This document shows positions 34,650 to 47,900 of a stretch of DNA of 64,000 nt, piece by piece. The position numbers were made by a program, and so were the translations under genes. The DNA comes from Capsicum annuum (taxonomy: Eukaryota > Streptophyta > Magnoliopsida > Solanales > Solanaceae): the NCBI RefSeq assembly GCF_002878395.1, contig NC_061119.1:49530673-49594672 (forward strand), in the 5' to 3' direction. Position 1 is the first letter of the stretch, and each line of letters opens with the position of its first letter. The notes below the pieces were generated by a model. That model was not told the origin of the DNA, did not search any database, and saw only the letters and a list, made by a program, of their open reading frames with translations.

Positions 34650-34654
34650 AAATG
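34650..34654. repeat. target site duplication AAATG, right of Tekay array
   Basis: Follows GGTATTATA, the end of LTR C, and matches 10571-10575 exactly. Confidence 0.9.
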
Positions 34655-35570
34655 TGCATCATAATTGGATGACCCTTTTGAGCTAATGGTTATCCTAACG
34701 TATTTAAAGGAAGTATATGTTTTTTAAAACTAATTCATTATCCCCCCAAAACCTTCATATGTATACATAAAGGGTATAAATGCATACAAAAGTTGCACAA
34801 AAGGGATAAAATCTTTAGGAAAAGGAAAAAAAGTGAGAAAAAGGACACTGTCCTGCAAAGGAGAAAGGAAATACTAGTTCCTAGATGCTCTTATAATAGC
34901 CTTCGCTCTCTTAGCTTTTTCCATTTCTTGTCATAAGCGGTATCTTTTGATGATCAAGCAATTCCCATATAACTGTGCTCTATACTCATAGATCATTAGT
35001 CTGGAAAATCATGCAATCGTCCAAATTGATCGTCTGCTTTAAGTTTTTCATCAATTGGTAGACGATTGAGGTATCCTCACATGAAACCAAACAAATTAAG
35101 CATTTCTCCTACCCCCAAATGATAATGGATTAAATTAAATAACATATATTCCTTCAACATATAAATATGATTCATTTCTATTTTTCTCATGGTCAAAAGA
35201 AGCAGGGAAATTTTCTAATGGCCCCAATACCCTCTTGAATATTTGGTCATCCTAGGTTCACTCCTAAGAAGAAGGTTTTGATTTATCTCTATCTTGGGTG
35301 TCTAGAATGAGTTTGGACACAGGTTCCCAAGCATACAAGTTGAGTTTGGAAATACGAATAGCCTCCAACCGCCTAACATGTCGGTAAACCATTTGGAGTT
35401 GATCAATAGGGGTCGGGATATCCATAAAACTCCAAAACCATTTAATAATCATTACGTGGGATTATGCCATGAAATACAATAGTTAAATTTCACAATTTAA
35501 ACACATAAACAATATAATAGTTAGTCAAAAGAAGCTAATTCAAATATTTGGTTAGAACCTAGTTAGATTT
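34655..35570 (-). pseudogene. gag start and leader of the Tat element
   Basis: Lies between the array and the Tat PBS. The open stretch 35452-35264 starts MIIKWFWSFMDIPTPIDQLQ and continues RHVRRLEAIRISKLNLYAWE. It sits about 120 bases inside the PBS, where a Tat gag begins, so I read it as the gag N-terminus. The rest, 35260-34655, has no open frame. Its continuation after the array is at 10570 and lower. Confidence 0.6.
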
Positions 35571-35589
35571 CCCAGCAGAGTCGCCATTT
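35571..35589 (-). other. primer binding site of the Tat element
   Basis: Minus strand ATGGCGACTCTGCTGGG, matching the TGGCGACTCTGCTGGGGA block seen directly after the 5' LTR of plant Tat/Retand-type elements. It fixes the LTR edge at 35591. Confidence 0.78.
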
Positions 35590-36688
35590 CTGTTTTGCCG
35601 TTTTTTGATTTGAAGGGTTTGGAAAACATTATTTTTGAGTTTTTAAACTATTTCCAAATCTTAAAGAAAATTTTGAATAATTTATAAATTATAGAGTCAC
35701 CACTTGATTTTTTGAGAAAATATCAAGAAAAATTAAAATATTTCTTAAAAGATTCAAAAACATAAAAATCATTTAAGTTTAGAAATTTTGAGTAAGTAGT
35801 TCCTCTTAATACTTTTGGAAGATTTTTAAGGAACCAAGAGTATACTCTAACTTACGGTTGTACGAACTATTTAAAAATAACTTTTTTAACTAACTTTAAA
35901 AAGGTAAATTGATTTTTGAAAAGAAAATGATTAAGAAAAAAATGTCTTCAAAATCTATGCAAAACAAATTTGATGACTTAGCGGGGATTTTTAACTAAGT
36001 TTAAGAAAACTAAGAACAATTAACATATAAATGGGAAAGGGGAAAACTAAATGACTTAGGTCATTAGGCTCAAATCCCTAAACTTTGTCCTAAGATAATT
36101 GGGCTTTTGGCCCATCTTCACCTGTCCTAATCTAAATACTTAGAATTTTTGCCCATAACCTATCCTAAACTATCTTTTTAGACCTTTGGGGCCAAAAATT
36201 TGCGTCAACTGTATTAGATTACAACTTTGGCTTCGTGGCCCCAAATAAATGAATAAATAAATGACTAAATGACTAAAGAAAAATAAGTCAATAACAAAAA
36301 TTGTGACTTTTCAAGTCTCTCAGCGGCCTCATCAATGGGTTTTAACCCATTTTTCTTCTTCTTTTATCTTTTTGAATCTGTGCGAACCGACTTTTGAACT
36401 TTCCTTCAAAATTTTCTCAAAAATAAGGGACTTATCGATCCATTATGAAATGTAATGGGGAAGGAGTTCATTTAGACTCCAAGGCAAATTCCTTTTTCAA
36501 AGTAGCAAAATGGGGCTTAAAGCTTTTTTTGGAGTCTTGATCACCACCGGAAAGCAATCTTTCAAAAACCCCGATTAGCCTATCGCTAAAAAAATTTACT
36601 CAAAAAAATTTAAGTCTTTGCACAAAAGTTTTTTTTCACTCTTCGTGACTTGAGACTTTGAGACTTCTTTTCTACCAAAATAGTGGTA

Positions 36689-36698
36689 GTATTTATAG
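36689..36698 (-). promoter_or_regulatory. TATA box of the Tat LTR
   Basis: Minus strand CTATAAATAC, a strong plant TATA box. It lies 116-274 bp downstream (minus direction) of the TTGTAC/GTACAA cluster. Confidence 0.65.
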
Positions 36699-36813
36699 AA
36701 AAGGATGGGGATCCAATTCTATTAATCAACCAATTTGAGAGAAAGTATTTAGGAGTGTTTTTGGAATTTTAAAAATTAAAGATAAGGTGAGGTGGAAGAT
36801 AAGATGAGGGAAA

Positions 36814-36962
36814 TTGTACAATATAGTACAATTTTGAATTTCAAAATTTGAATTTGGAAAAAGGACAAGGTCGAGGGGGAATTGTACGAAGTAGTACAAT
36901 TTTTTAATTTTAAAATTGAAAAGGAGACAATGTTGAAGGGAGAATTGTACAGTGTAGTACAA
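36814..36962. repeat. three repeated TTGTAC-N6-GTACAA palindromes
   Basis: Units at 36814-36831, 36882-36899 and 36945-36962, spaced 68 and 63 bp. Each has perfect TTGTAC and GTACAA arms and a 6-nt spacer (AATATA, GAAGTA, AGTGTA). The DNA between units is also repeated (GAATTTCAAAATTTGAATTT). Confidence 0.9.
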
Positions 36963-37575
36963 TCTTTGAATTTCAAAATTTGAATTTTGAAATTTGAATT
37001 TTATATTGGTGGGAATTGGATAGAAATTATGAGAGTTTTTGGGAATATAGGGTTATTTAAAATATAGCCCCAATTTAAATTTAAAATTTAGCCAAATTTG
37101 TTTAATTTTGACCAAATTAAAAATCATATGGTCGATCGCATTGGAATTATGACTAGTTTGATTTCAATTACGGCTAAATCTAATAGATTGGCTAAATATT
37201 AAAATTCAATATGAATTAATATTTCCTTTAATCCTAAGATTTTTGATTTAATAAAATCAAAAAAATATTTCTCCAAATAAATTAATTCTGAGAACAAATT
37301 TTATTTAAATCAAGAGTTTATCCGTTTAGATTAATTTTCAAGCTTAATCAGTAAAAGTCCAATTTTGATAAGAATGTTCATTTAAGTAAAAAAATTTATA
37401 CAATTTCGCATATGTAAATACGAAAACATATAATCATCAATTAAATTACAAAATTAACCCAAATAAATATTTTAGAGCGCATTTATTCAGATGAAATAAA
37501 TATTTCAACTTTTTTAAAAATTGAAGAAACCCAGAATTAAATTTAGTCATGGAGGAAAAAAATTAGGTTTCAACA

Positions 37576-37888
37576 ACGATGAGTTAGATACCACATTGTT
37601 AAGGATGTGATATATTGTGGTAATGGGTCGGGTACCACGCTGTATGATGTGAGGTTGATGATGAGGTTAAGAAAGGTAAGAGATGTTGTACACATCTTGC
37701 CTACATGCATTCATTCATATGTTTTAAATGAAATTTTATTTTATAAATGTCCTTATATGTGTTTCTATTGCGGTAAATAGTGAATAAGGGTTTATAATTG
37801 TACGTTTTATCCCTTGTGCGAATCGAGTCCAAGATGAGATTTTATGACTCCCTGAAAAGTTTGGTTATGGTAGAGTATGATTGGTAGT
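37576..37888. other. unassigned spacer
   Basis: 313 bp between the inferred Tat LTR end and the next element. It contains GCATTCATTCATATG, which recurs inside the gypsy V LTRs (40090 and 47115), so it may be a relic of a related LTR. No coding signal. Confidence 0.4.
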
Positions 37889-40800
37889 TAGAATGACCAT
37901 CTAGTTTATTTTCTAGATTTTCATAAATAAATAGTATCTCGAGCCTTCCGACAATGTCTACATTTTATTAGTGACTTATTGAAACTGTCGGTTTGGTTAT
38001 CGGATAGTTCATTAGGGTTATAGGCTATTTTTCCTATTTTGGAGCTTTCGCCATCAAGGATTTGGTCTCAGATAAAAACTCATAATAAATGTCCTTAGGT
38101 GAGAATTTCAATCATAACTCAACTCCAAAAAATCGATTTAAGGCTAGGGGACCCTTGGCTTAAGTCCTGAGGCCTTCAGGTTATTTTGGACTATTAAATA
38201 GAATTTAGTTAAAATAGTAAAAGATGTGAGACCCATATTTAATTAAATTGATCCCAGATGAAAATTTTGATGGTTTTATTGAGTTTGTAATGCCAAATTT
38301 GGTATGGTATCATAGTTCATTTATGCGCATAGGGTTCAAAATAATGCCTGAGCATCCAATCAGAGTCCATTAGGACTTGGCAAAAATCTGGTGCCTGATA
38401 TCTAGTGTGACCACGAAAGTGGTCTAGGCGCTACTTTAGCGACCTTGGCTACTATACTGATGCATTCTTTTTAGTGATAAGGTCCCATTTTAGCAAATAT
38501 CGCTTTAGCAGCCACTTGACTGTAGCACCAGCCAATTGAGCAGCAATTGCTTGTGTTAAAATCCCCTTATTCACTCGATTTCCCTTATTTCTTTAGAGCT
38601 CGGGACATGGTAAAGTGTTGGAAATCATCCATTGAATCTAATGTAAGCTAGTTCAACACTTCTTGGTCATTTTTCATTATTTTTCTCGTCAAATTTCATA
38701 CTTTTACATTGTAAATTCCAAGAATTTGGTCTTAAATTCATAACCTTAGGGATTATTTGAGCACCAATTTGTACTCAACTTTTGAGCACATAGTCCTTGT
38801 CTTTTGAGGGACCTCAAGACTTATTTAATTTTGCGATTCCCTTAGCAGGCCCTATGAGCACATTTTGACCCATTTTTGGGCTCAAAGGTTTATACTGTAA
38901 TATAGATTTGGTTTTAATTTCACTAATATATAGATTATTATTTTTATAATATGGCAGCATTTTGAGATTGTGGATCAAAGCTGAGCGATTTATGGATGAT
39001 TCAAGTTTTGTAGTTTAATATTGAGGATTTGATTTATTTTTCTCTATGAAATGGTTTTATGTATATCAAGGTAGGAATTATGGGGTATGTTTATGAATAG
39101 TGTATCATGACTTAACTATTTAGGGAATTTAGGATAGAAATGTGACCCGAACCTTAGCATAGTATACTCGTTAAGGCTATAGGACCATATTATCCTTGAT
39201 TATAGACATGTTAACCATAGGTTGATGTTAATAATCCTTTAGTATAAGACTTACCATTTGACTTTGTGAATTGGACGATAGTTTCTCAGATTAATGTTGC
39301 TATTATCATGTTAGTATATATTGTTGGGCCCAAGGTCGCGGTTATGATACTAGTTGGACTCCATGTGATTATTTTACCTTTAAGAAGGGGGATGATTCTA
39401 TTCTTTGGATGTTTAGGTACTTATGGTTGTATTTTTTGGATATTGGTGATGGCATGCATACTTTTATTCGTATTTATGATCACTTAGTTGTATGATTCCA
39501 ACCAAATCCTTGATTTTACTACTATTATCTAAAAAGAAATTTATTACCACTTTTCACTTTTAAAATGGATTCTTTTACAAAGGGAATTGAACCATCCTAT
39601 TTAATGATTTATGAGATTTTGGAACTAAATGTGCTATTTTGGAAATTAGACTGAGGATGATTCCAATCCATTGTTAATCCACTTTTTTACCACTATTATT
39701 TACTTTGGTCAAAGAAAATTTTGACCCTTTTTATGTTATTATGTTGATTCAATCCTGAACTTAATCTCGGGTAATTGATTTATAGATTTACACTCTTTAC
39801 TATTGGTTCAAATTCAAGTGCATATTATATTTATATGTCTCTGATACATGATAGAGTAGATCAATTATGATGGTTATTGGAAGTCATAGTTTGAGATCAC
39901 ACACTATATATAGATATCCCTTATCCCCTATGATCCTCTTCATCTGTAAGTCCCAGTCCCAGAGAAGGATGGTAATCGTAGGACCTACCTTTGCGAGCTG
40001 CTGAGTTGAAGCCGATATATAACTCATTGCATTATGACACTTTAATTGGACATGGTATTTTTTTATGTTACGACATGGTATTTTTTTATGTTGCATTCAT
40101 TCATTCATATGTATTGTCCATCACCAATAATATTTTGGGTACTTATATCTATTGTCCTTATAAGGTTAATATAGGTATAAGATATTTTTTTTAATTATTG
40201 AATGCTTTCTTGAATATTCTGTGCTTATGGGGGCTAGTTAGGTTATTATCTTTCCAAACTAGCTGGTTACTTTATAGTTGATTATTGTGGTTAGTTCATG
40301 GAAGGATGGTTATGGATTGATTCTTGACATTGTTGGTATGTTCTTTTATTCTTTTCCTTATAATAATAAGATATTTTATTGTCAAGTTGCACCATGATTA
40401 GTCACACTTAGGTAAGAGGATTTGATTATTTTAGTATTAGCTCTCTGACTTTACTATAATCCTTGAGAGGTTAGATTGGTTCCCTTAGTTTATTATCTTT
40501 GATTTTAGTCATATAGGTGTATATATATACATATTGAATTACCATATATCCCTCTATTTCCTTATCTATCCATATTGTATATATGTATATATATCTATAT
40601 ATATATATATATATATATATATCTTTTGGCCTTATATTACTACTATATATCCTTCTTTAACTCTTCATAGGTATATTAGCTAACGGCTAATGATACGCGA
40701 TATCCTACATTAGTTTTTAAATTCTTTTAGAATAAGATTGTTTATCCTTATTTCTTCATTAGCATTATTATTTTTATTTTCTTGGATACTTGTGTGTTGT

Positions 40801-41288
40801 TATATTCCATCTTTACATGTTATTTATGCTTACATTATCTTTCAAGCCTAATCGGCCGATGCCTACTGAGTACCATATGTTTGGTATCATAATACACTTC
40901 TATAGCCTGCAAATCATAGTATGAGTTCTCTCTATTGATGTGTGTATCATGTGGAGTAACCATGGATCGAAGATTTACGGTGAGCTCCTGACATTTGGAG
41001 TACTCCTGCTTTCCCTCATATTGTTAGGTTAATCTCTATTTTGTTCAGAGACATCTTGGTATATATATTTATTTTGTATCTCACTTGTACTCTTGTTGCA
41101 TTTGAAGCTCTTTTACTGATAGATTTTGGAGATTTTGTTTTTATATTAGTCCTTTTATTAGATTCCTTTTCGCGACTTTCTTTATTTCTCTTGATAATCC
41201 TTTACTAGAAATTTTAAACTACAGTTTAGCTTACATGCTGGTGGATTATATTAGGATTTATCATGACCTTAGAAATTAGGTCGTGACA
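37889..41288 (+). repeat. 5' LTR of gypsy V
   Basis: About 3400 bp, starting TAGAATGACC (TG mutated) and ending GGTCGTGACA. It aligns with 44911-48280 through many shared blocks (for example GGAGCTTTCG, TGAGCTCCT, GAATTGGACG-like, and GCCTACTGAGTAC). It contains a cluster of GCTTTAGC/CTTTAGCG motifs at 38410-38570 and a TA microsatellite. Confidence 0.75.
40577..40622. repeat. TA-rich microsatellite
   Basis: Alternating TA with a few interruptions. It is absent from the matching place in the right LTR (near 47600), so it grew after insertion or was lost there. Confidence 0.9.
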
Positions 41289-41306
41289 AATTGGATCAAA
41301 GCTAGG
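41289..41306 (+). other. degenerate primer binding site of gypsy V
   Basis: AATTGGATCAAAGCTAGG, related to TTGGTATCAGAGC with losses. It marks the left repeat as the 5' LTR. Confidence 0.6.
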
Positions 41307-44300
41307 TTTACCAGTGTTTTGGTATATGAGCTTAATGTCTAGTATAGTCATGTGGATCGATATGGAGACATCTGTATCCTATATTTGGGAGGATATAGAA
41401 TATTCTTAGGAAATTGTATTATTGACTCATTTTCATGTGTCCATATTTATGTAAACCTCTAGTACTTCTTTTGACTCCAATCTTTCCTAGATGGATAACA
41501 CAACACAAGGTTATCGATAGATGTGGATGGGACATCTACGTTTGTTACTATAGTTGTATCTTAGAGTCAAACTTGGGAGTTATAGGTTTATATCAAGGAT
41601 CCTCAGCATCAACCAGAATGTTTGGGACCAACCCAGGCTCTAATAAAATTTGTTACCACCTCAGCTTTTTAGGATCTAGTGTTAGGGATTTTGAATGTTT
41701 TAGTGGATACCTCACAGCTAGAAATAGTTCCTCATACATCGTGTGGTTCTCAGATGATATTTGGGTTTGTTGGTTTTTAGCAAGGTTCTTTGTCTATTTC
41801 AGAGCATTAGTTTGGATTTCTTGAGTAGGATAGGCATACTCCAGTACTATATCATTTAAAGCATGAATTGGTGCATAGTTTATTAGAGGGTTAGCTTTGC
41901 CACTCTACTTAGGGTTGGAGCATTTAATAGTAGTTAAGTCTTCTTTCCCTTAGGCTATCAATCACGTGAATACCACGGAGAGGGTATGTATTAAGACATA
42001 TAGAGGTGGCGGTAAAAGGCCATATCATCAGTATAGTGTTATTAGTATTCCATATGAGAGTATGGGTCTATCCAATAAGGATCATCATAACTTGAAACCT
42101 GTCAAATCTATACAAGTAGCATCTTAGGATATAGGTGACTCTCATATCATCGTGGTGCTCATAGTGGGCAAATTCCTTATTAAATATTGTAGAGTATTTG
42201 GTATAGAATTTCAGGCCTAGAAACTATTCTAGGTCAGTAGGTACTACATTAGAAAGTCCTAGGGGCATGTATGGACTATAGAATGGTTGGTTATTAATCT
42301 AGGAAATAATCTAAGCATGAGCTGGTTGTTCATATAAGGCCAGCACATATCCCTTAATATCTTAGAGCTCCTAAGCTATATTATGATCGTGGGAAGGATG
42401 ATTATTTCAGTAGAGAGTATTCTAGGCTTTAGTTGGTCAGCCAGTTAGGAACATCTCCTTTTTCATGACAGGTTATAGCTACAGGGGTTTGCTATGACAG
42501 TAGAGAGATTAATCATTGGTCTAGATAGTGTCCCTGATGTGGGATTATTAGTCATTTAGCAAAACCAAATCAGTGTGATATAGTTGTGGCACCTTTAGTT
42601 AGAGATACTACACTTGTTGTTTTAGTTATCATTTAGACTCTCACCCTAGGTTTGGATGGGCTAAGATTTGTACTTCTCCAGGCACATTAAGACTATGACT
42701 TCGGACTCCATCGATATAAGAATGATTTGACTTACTATTTTTCACCTTCTATTTGAGTTGAGTTGGGGTTTTCATACCCATTGGTGATTTTATGCCTAGA
42801 TATTACTATATTGGTTATTGTGTCCATTGTGTAGAGTTTTATTCTTATGTGGCTACCCCCATAAATGATTTTTTTTAGTAATAAATTGAGTGGTGTAGCA
42901 TTTGTGTTAAAGTCCTTCTACTTTGGCATATTAGCCTTGATATGGTCGTAGAGTGGTAATGGTTGCTATTTTCATTTTTGGCACCATGTATACATTTATA
43001 CTGTTATTATTATTATCATTATTTTGACCTTGACTCATTATTATTTGATAGATGATTAAACAAGCATTATCTATTTATAGTCCCCTATCTCATGATTCTT
43101 ATTCATTGGTGTAGATGACTAACTCAATTAGGTGGTTTTCTCTCTTTTAATAAGATTAGGTTGGTTGTTTTCCTTCTCTATTAATGAGCTTAGATCGATG
43201 GTTGAGAGAAAGTAAAGGTAGGTTAGCCTTCCATGGTTTTGTTGTGGTTCTAGAGTTAGTAATTTAGGTCTATTGCCTGTTTTTGATGTGGAAAAGTGTA
43301 ATGCTTATTTCTTTGGTTTTTTGGGTTCATCTTCTCATGATGGTCTTGATATTGGTAAAGTTGTTGATTTGGGTATTCCATTCTTGCTATGATCTGGTTC
43401 ATGATTCAATTGAGTTAAGGTTGATGAAAATGGGTGGATTCAAAAAATTCTCATTTCGATAATTGTTCGACCTAATTTGGCTTCGGTGGAGTGTTTTTTC
43501 TTAGTGATATGTACTTATAGGTATTTAGGGTCATACATTGTGTATTTGATTGACCAGATTAGGATAAGATACTAACATTTCTAAGTTGCTTAAGATTTTG
43601 CTACCATTAGTATTCTTTGAAGCCTCGATCTATTCTTGATTATGCCTTGATGAATTATGCCCTTCAACAGATGTTGAGTTGATTGATTGATTCTTTAGTC
43701 ACTATTTTTCCTCCATTTTGACTATATTCCTTAGCAACATTTTAGTTTTAACTCTTGTGAGAATCATTGGGTAAATGCGGAGTTGTGATACTGAGATTGG
43801 TTGAGTATCTGATATCCATGAAGACTCGTAAGCTTCAGCTTTAGGTTTCGCTTTTCGAAATGGCATCTTGGAAGTTATGATAGAATTTGGGTTGTATATG
43901 CTTACTAGTTAGTAGGATTGATTTAGAGTTAAGATCGAGTAGTTCAAGATTAGTTTTAAGATTTTAGTTATGTATTGCGTAACTTGATTGCAACCATATT
44001 TTTAGATTTATTTTATTTGAGTATTCATTTATAAGGTGACTAAGTCTACTCTTTTCCTATCAGTTTGTTTATCTTTACTTTAAATGGGTTATCTTTGATA
44101 AATTCTTGAGCGATATTCTGTTAGCACATATTATATGTTTTTAGTGTTATTAACCTAGATTCTCAGTATTTATATGAATTTTGAATATCTTCCCAGAAGA
44201 AGAAGTGTCTTAAGTTGTTCTTAACATTGTTTTACCCACAGTCATTGGGTCATTCTATAGCGAATCATGATATTATGCTTGGGATTCATGATTAATGGTT

Positions 44301-44910
44301 TTGAGGGTTATTCAAACTAGTTATATCTTTGGCTAGAGATCACAAGCTTTGATAGTCTCCATTTGTGTTTCCAAATAGCACCTTATGGGCTTATTCCTAT
44401 TCTTAACATTATGGATTTCAATAGATCAACTTCAATATTTTAAGGTTAGCGTGATGTAATTGCATGGATAATGCTTGGAGGATATTCTATGCATATTAGA
44501 GTATATACCAAGTTTGGATAACAAAGAAATATTGGTTTTGTAATTTGTACCTGGTTTCATGGATGATGCCTTTGGTGGTCTTTAATTTGGTTGAGTTTTC
44601 ACCTGGTTATGCTTGAATCTAGGTGATGTTAGTGTATTGTGGTTAGGATTGCATGCTTAAGTCGTTCTTGATTCAGTTGGAGGACAGTCGGTTATTGAAA
44701 TTGAGTTTTGGGCTATTTGGAAATTAAAGTAAGAAAGTTGGTAAAAAAGGGATACCATTGGTGAAATCCCTAAAAAGTGTTGTTCTACCTTAGAGGTTAT
44801 CGGGGAAGTCATGCTCAGGGCATACGGTCCCAGTACCTCATCCTTTAAAGCATTTGGGCTCTTTCTATCCATTGAATTTTGTGAACAAAATTCCTTTTAG
44901 TACTGAATAT
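41307..44910 (+). pseudogene. eroded gag-pol interior of gypsy V
   Basis: 3.6 kb with stops in all frames. At about 42490-42531 the plus strand reads C-Y-D-S-R-E-I-N-H-W-S-R-stop-C: a gag zinc knuckle with the second Cys changed to Ser, and a stop before the last Cys. Low-complexity gag-like DNA precedes it. I cannot place protease, RT or integrase with confidence; the interior has probably lost much of pol by deletion. Confidence 0.55.
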
Positions 44911-47900
44911 TGTAATTCCCTCCACATTATTTCCTCAATTTCCATACATTTCTGGCATTTTAAGCATTCCCACAAAAGATACATGTCATTTATGAGTTTT
45001 CAAAACTATCAATTTGGTTGTCAGATATTTTATTTAATAGTAGGCTCATTTCTCTATATTGGAGCTTTCGTTGTTATAGAATTGATTTTGGGCCAAAACT
45101 CTTAGTAAATGACCATAGATGAGAATTCAAATAGAGCCATCAACTTCGAAACATTGATTCCAAGCTTGAGGTACCCTTGGTTTGGGTACCAAGGCTTTCA
45201 AATTTATTTTGGGCTATTAGGTAGAATTTGGTTAAAAGATAACTAGGTATGGGACCTATATTTAATCAAAACGATACTAGATAAAAGTTTTGATGGTTTC
45301 ATTGAGTCTGAGATGTGAAATTTGGTGTGGTAGCACAGTTTATTTGAACACACGAGGTTCCAAACAAATCTGGAGCACCTTTCAGAGTCTGTTCAAACTT
45401 AGTTAAACTTTCGTGCCTGATATCTAGTATGACTACTAAAGTGGTTTAGGAGCCGCTTTAGCGGTGGTCTCTATAGAAACCTTGAGATGCTTTAGCGACC
45501 TTGGCTACTCGACCGAGGCTCGCTTTAGTAGACATTGTTTAAACATCCATGGTGTCGCTTTAGCAGCCACTCACCTTTAGCATCAACTGCTTTAGTGGCC
45601 AAGTGACAACTTTAGTAGCGACTGTTGATGCTAACCCTTTTTTCACCTGATTTTACCTTATTTCTCTAGGGATTTTTCCTCCATTTGAGAGGTTAGGACA
45701 TGGGAAAGTGTGGGAAATCATCCAAGAATTTAGGTCTTAAATTCCTAAAGCTTAGGGCTGATTTGGGCCCTAATTTGTGCTCCATTTGTGCTCAACTTTA
45801 GAGCACACATTCCTTGTCTTTCGAAGGACCTTGTGATGGATTCAAATTTTAGGATTCCATAAGCGAGCCCCATGGGCCTAATTTTGACTTTAGCCCAGAG
45901 TTTTATATTGCAATATGGATCTCATTTTACTTGTATTGACGTGTAGATTATTATTTGACAGTGTGGCGACATTTTGGGATTATTGATCAAAGTCGAGCAA
46001 TTTGTGGACTATTCAAGATTTTTGGTTCGGTATTAAGGTAGGCTTTGGTCTACTTTTCTCTATGAGATGATGTTATGTATAGATTGCATGTTAGGTTGGG
46101 ATTATAGGATATGGTTATGATTAGCATATCATGACTTAACCTATTTAGGAAATTAGGAATAGAAATATAACCCAAACCTTAGCATAGGATACCCATTAAG
46201 TCCTTAGAACCATATTATCCTTGATTATAGATATGTTAACCAAAAATAGATGTTAATGATTCTTTAGTATAAGACGTACCGTTTGACTTAGTGATGTGGA
46301 CCATAGTTTCCCGAATGGGGTACTATTATCATGCTAGTATATATTATTGGGCCCAAGGTTGTGGTTATGATATTGGTTGGACTCCAGGTACTAATGGTTG
46401 TATTATTTGGATACTGGTTATGGCATGCATACTTTTAGACTAGAATCATGCCCCTTGTTCATATGCAATAATAGTTGTATTAGTTGGATACTGGTGATGG
46501 CATGCATGCTTTTAGACACATTTACGATATCCTAGTGATACGATTCCAATCGAATCCTTAATTTAACCATTTTTTTTCTAAAAATAAAGTTATTCCAACT
46601 TTTCGCTTTTTAAATGAATTCTTTTACAACAAGAATCATACCACCCTATTTAATGATTTATGAGCTTTCAGAACTAAATGTGTTATTTCAAATTCCAAGG
46701 ATGATTCTGGTACATTATCTCCACTCTTTTACCACTACTATTTACTTTGATAGAAGAAGATTTCGACCCCATCTATGTTATTATGTCGATTTAGTCTTGA
46801 ACTTGATATTGGGCAACATATATATAGATTTATACTCTTTTAGTCTCGATTTGAGTTCTGGAAGAAGTTAAATTATATATCTCTAGTATTGGAGGGAGTA
46901 GATCAGTTATGATGGTTATTGGAAGTTCTATTTTGGGACCAAGCAGTATATACGGATATCCTGAGTCTCCTACAGGCCCTTTTATCCGTGAGACATGGTG
47001 CTAGAGAAGGATGGGCTTTGTAGATCCTGCCTTTGCAAGCTACTGAGTTGGAGAAGGTGTATACACTTGAAGCGTTATGGCTTTTGTATTGGACATGGTA
47101 TTTTTTGATTTCTGATGCATTCATTCATTCATATGTATTACCTGTCTTTAGTATAATTGTTTGGTTCTAATATTTATCGACCTTATGGGGGTTCTATAGG
47201 TATAAGATATAATTGTTGATTGTTGAGTGCTTTGTTTAGCCTTTTAGGTTATAGGGGACCATTTAGGTTATTGTCTGTCCGGACTAGCCAGTTACTTTGT
47301 AGTTTACTATTGTGGTTAGTTCATAACAGGATGGTTATGAACTGGTACCTGAGATTGTCAGTGCGTTTCTAATTCTTTTCTTTCTCATAGTAAGATATGT
47401 CATTGTCAAGTTACATCATGATTAGTGACACTTAGGTAAGAGGCTTTAATTATGTTAGTATTAGCTCTTTTACTTAGTTATGATCCCCGAGAGGGTAGAT
47501 TGGTTCCCTCAGGTTATTATCTTTGAGTTTACTCCTATATTGATTTACATATTTATATATCTTATTACTGTATATCCTTCTCTTTGATTATCTTTACATA
47601 TTGTATATGTATCCTTTGGCTTTGTATTACTACTATATATCCCTTTTTCACCCTTTATGGGTATATTGGCTAGTGATATACGATATCACATTTTTGTTCC
47701 TAAATATAATTAGAATAGGATTGTTAATCCATATTTCTCCATTAGCATTATTATGTTTATTTTTGTGGATAGTTGATCATAGTTATATTCCTATTTCATA
47801 TGTTATTTATGCTTACATTATCTTTCGAGCTCAGTTGGCCAAGGCCTACTGAGTACTACGTATTTGGTACTCATACTATACTTCTGTAACCTATAGATCA

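Larger units (their letters stand above)
6861..37575 (-). mobile_element. Tat-lineage Ty3/gypsy element, split by nested insertions
   Basis: Minus-strand element present as two pieces. The right piece (34650-37575) holds 5' LTR, PBS and the start of gag. The left piece (6861-10575) holds RT, RNase H, an extra RNase H and part of integrase. The pieces join at the AAATG duplication created by the Tekay array (10571-10575 and 34650-34654). The left end is cut by LTR D of Tekay copy I, so the rest of integrase and the 3' LTR are outside the window. The lineage call rests on the extra RNase H before integrase, the RT sequence style and the PBS. It is the oldest host in this nest. Confidence 0.82.
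35591..37575 (-). repeat. 5' LTR of the Tat element
   Basis: The plus strand starts TGTTTTGCCG next to the PBS. The far end is placed at TTTCAACA (37575), giving a minus-strand LTR that starts TGTTGAAACC; this outer edge is inferred from the TG...CA rule because the second LTR is outside the window. It contains a TATA box at 36689-36698 and three inverted-repeat units at 36814-36962. Length would be about 1985 bp. Confidence 0.7.

Noticed and set aside
36726..36976. Minus-strand frames with repeated YNSPF and QFPL segments
   Set aside because: The repetition comes from the TTGTAC palindrome units in the Tat LTR, not from a protein.
41435..41824. 129-codon plus-strand frame in gypsy V
   Set aside because: Sits where gag should be, but the translation has many Cys, Trp and Tyr and no gag motif. 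Treated as a chance frame in an eroded interior.
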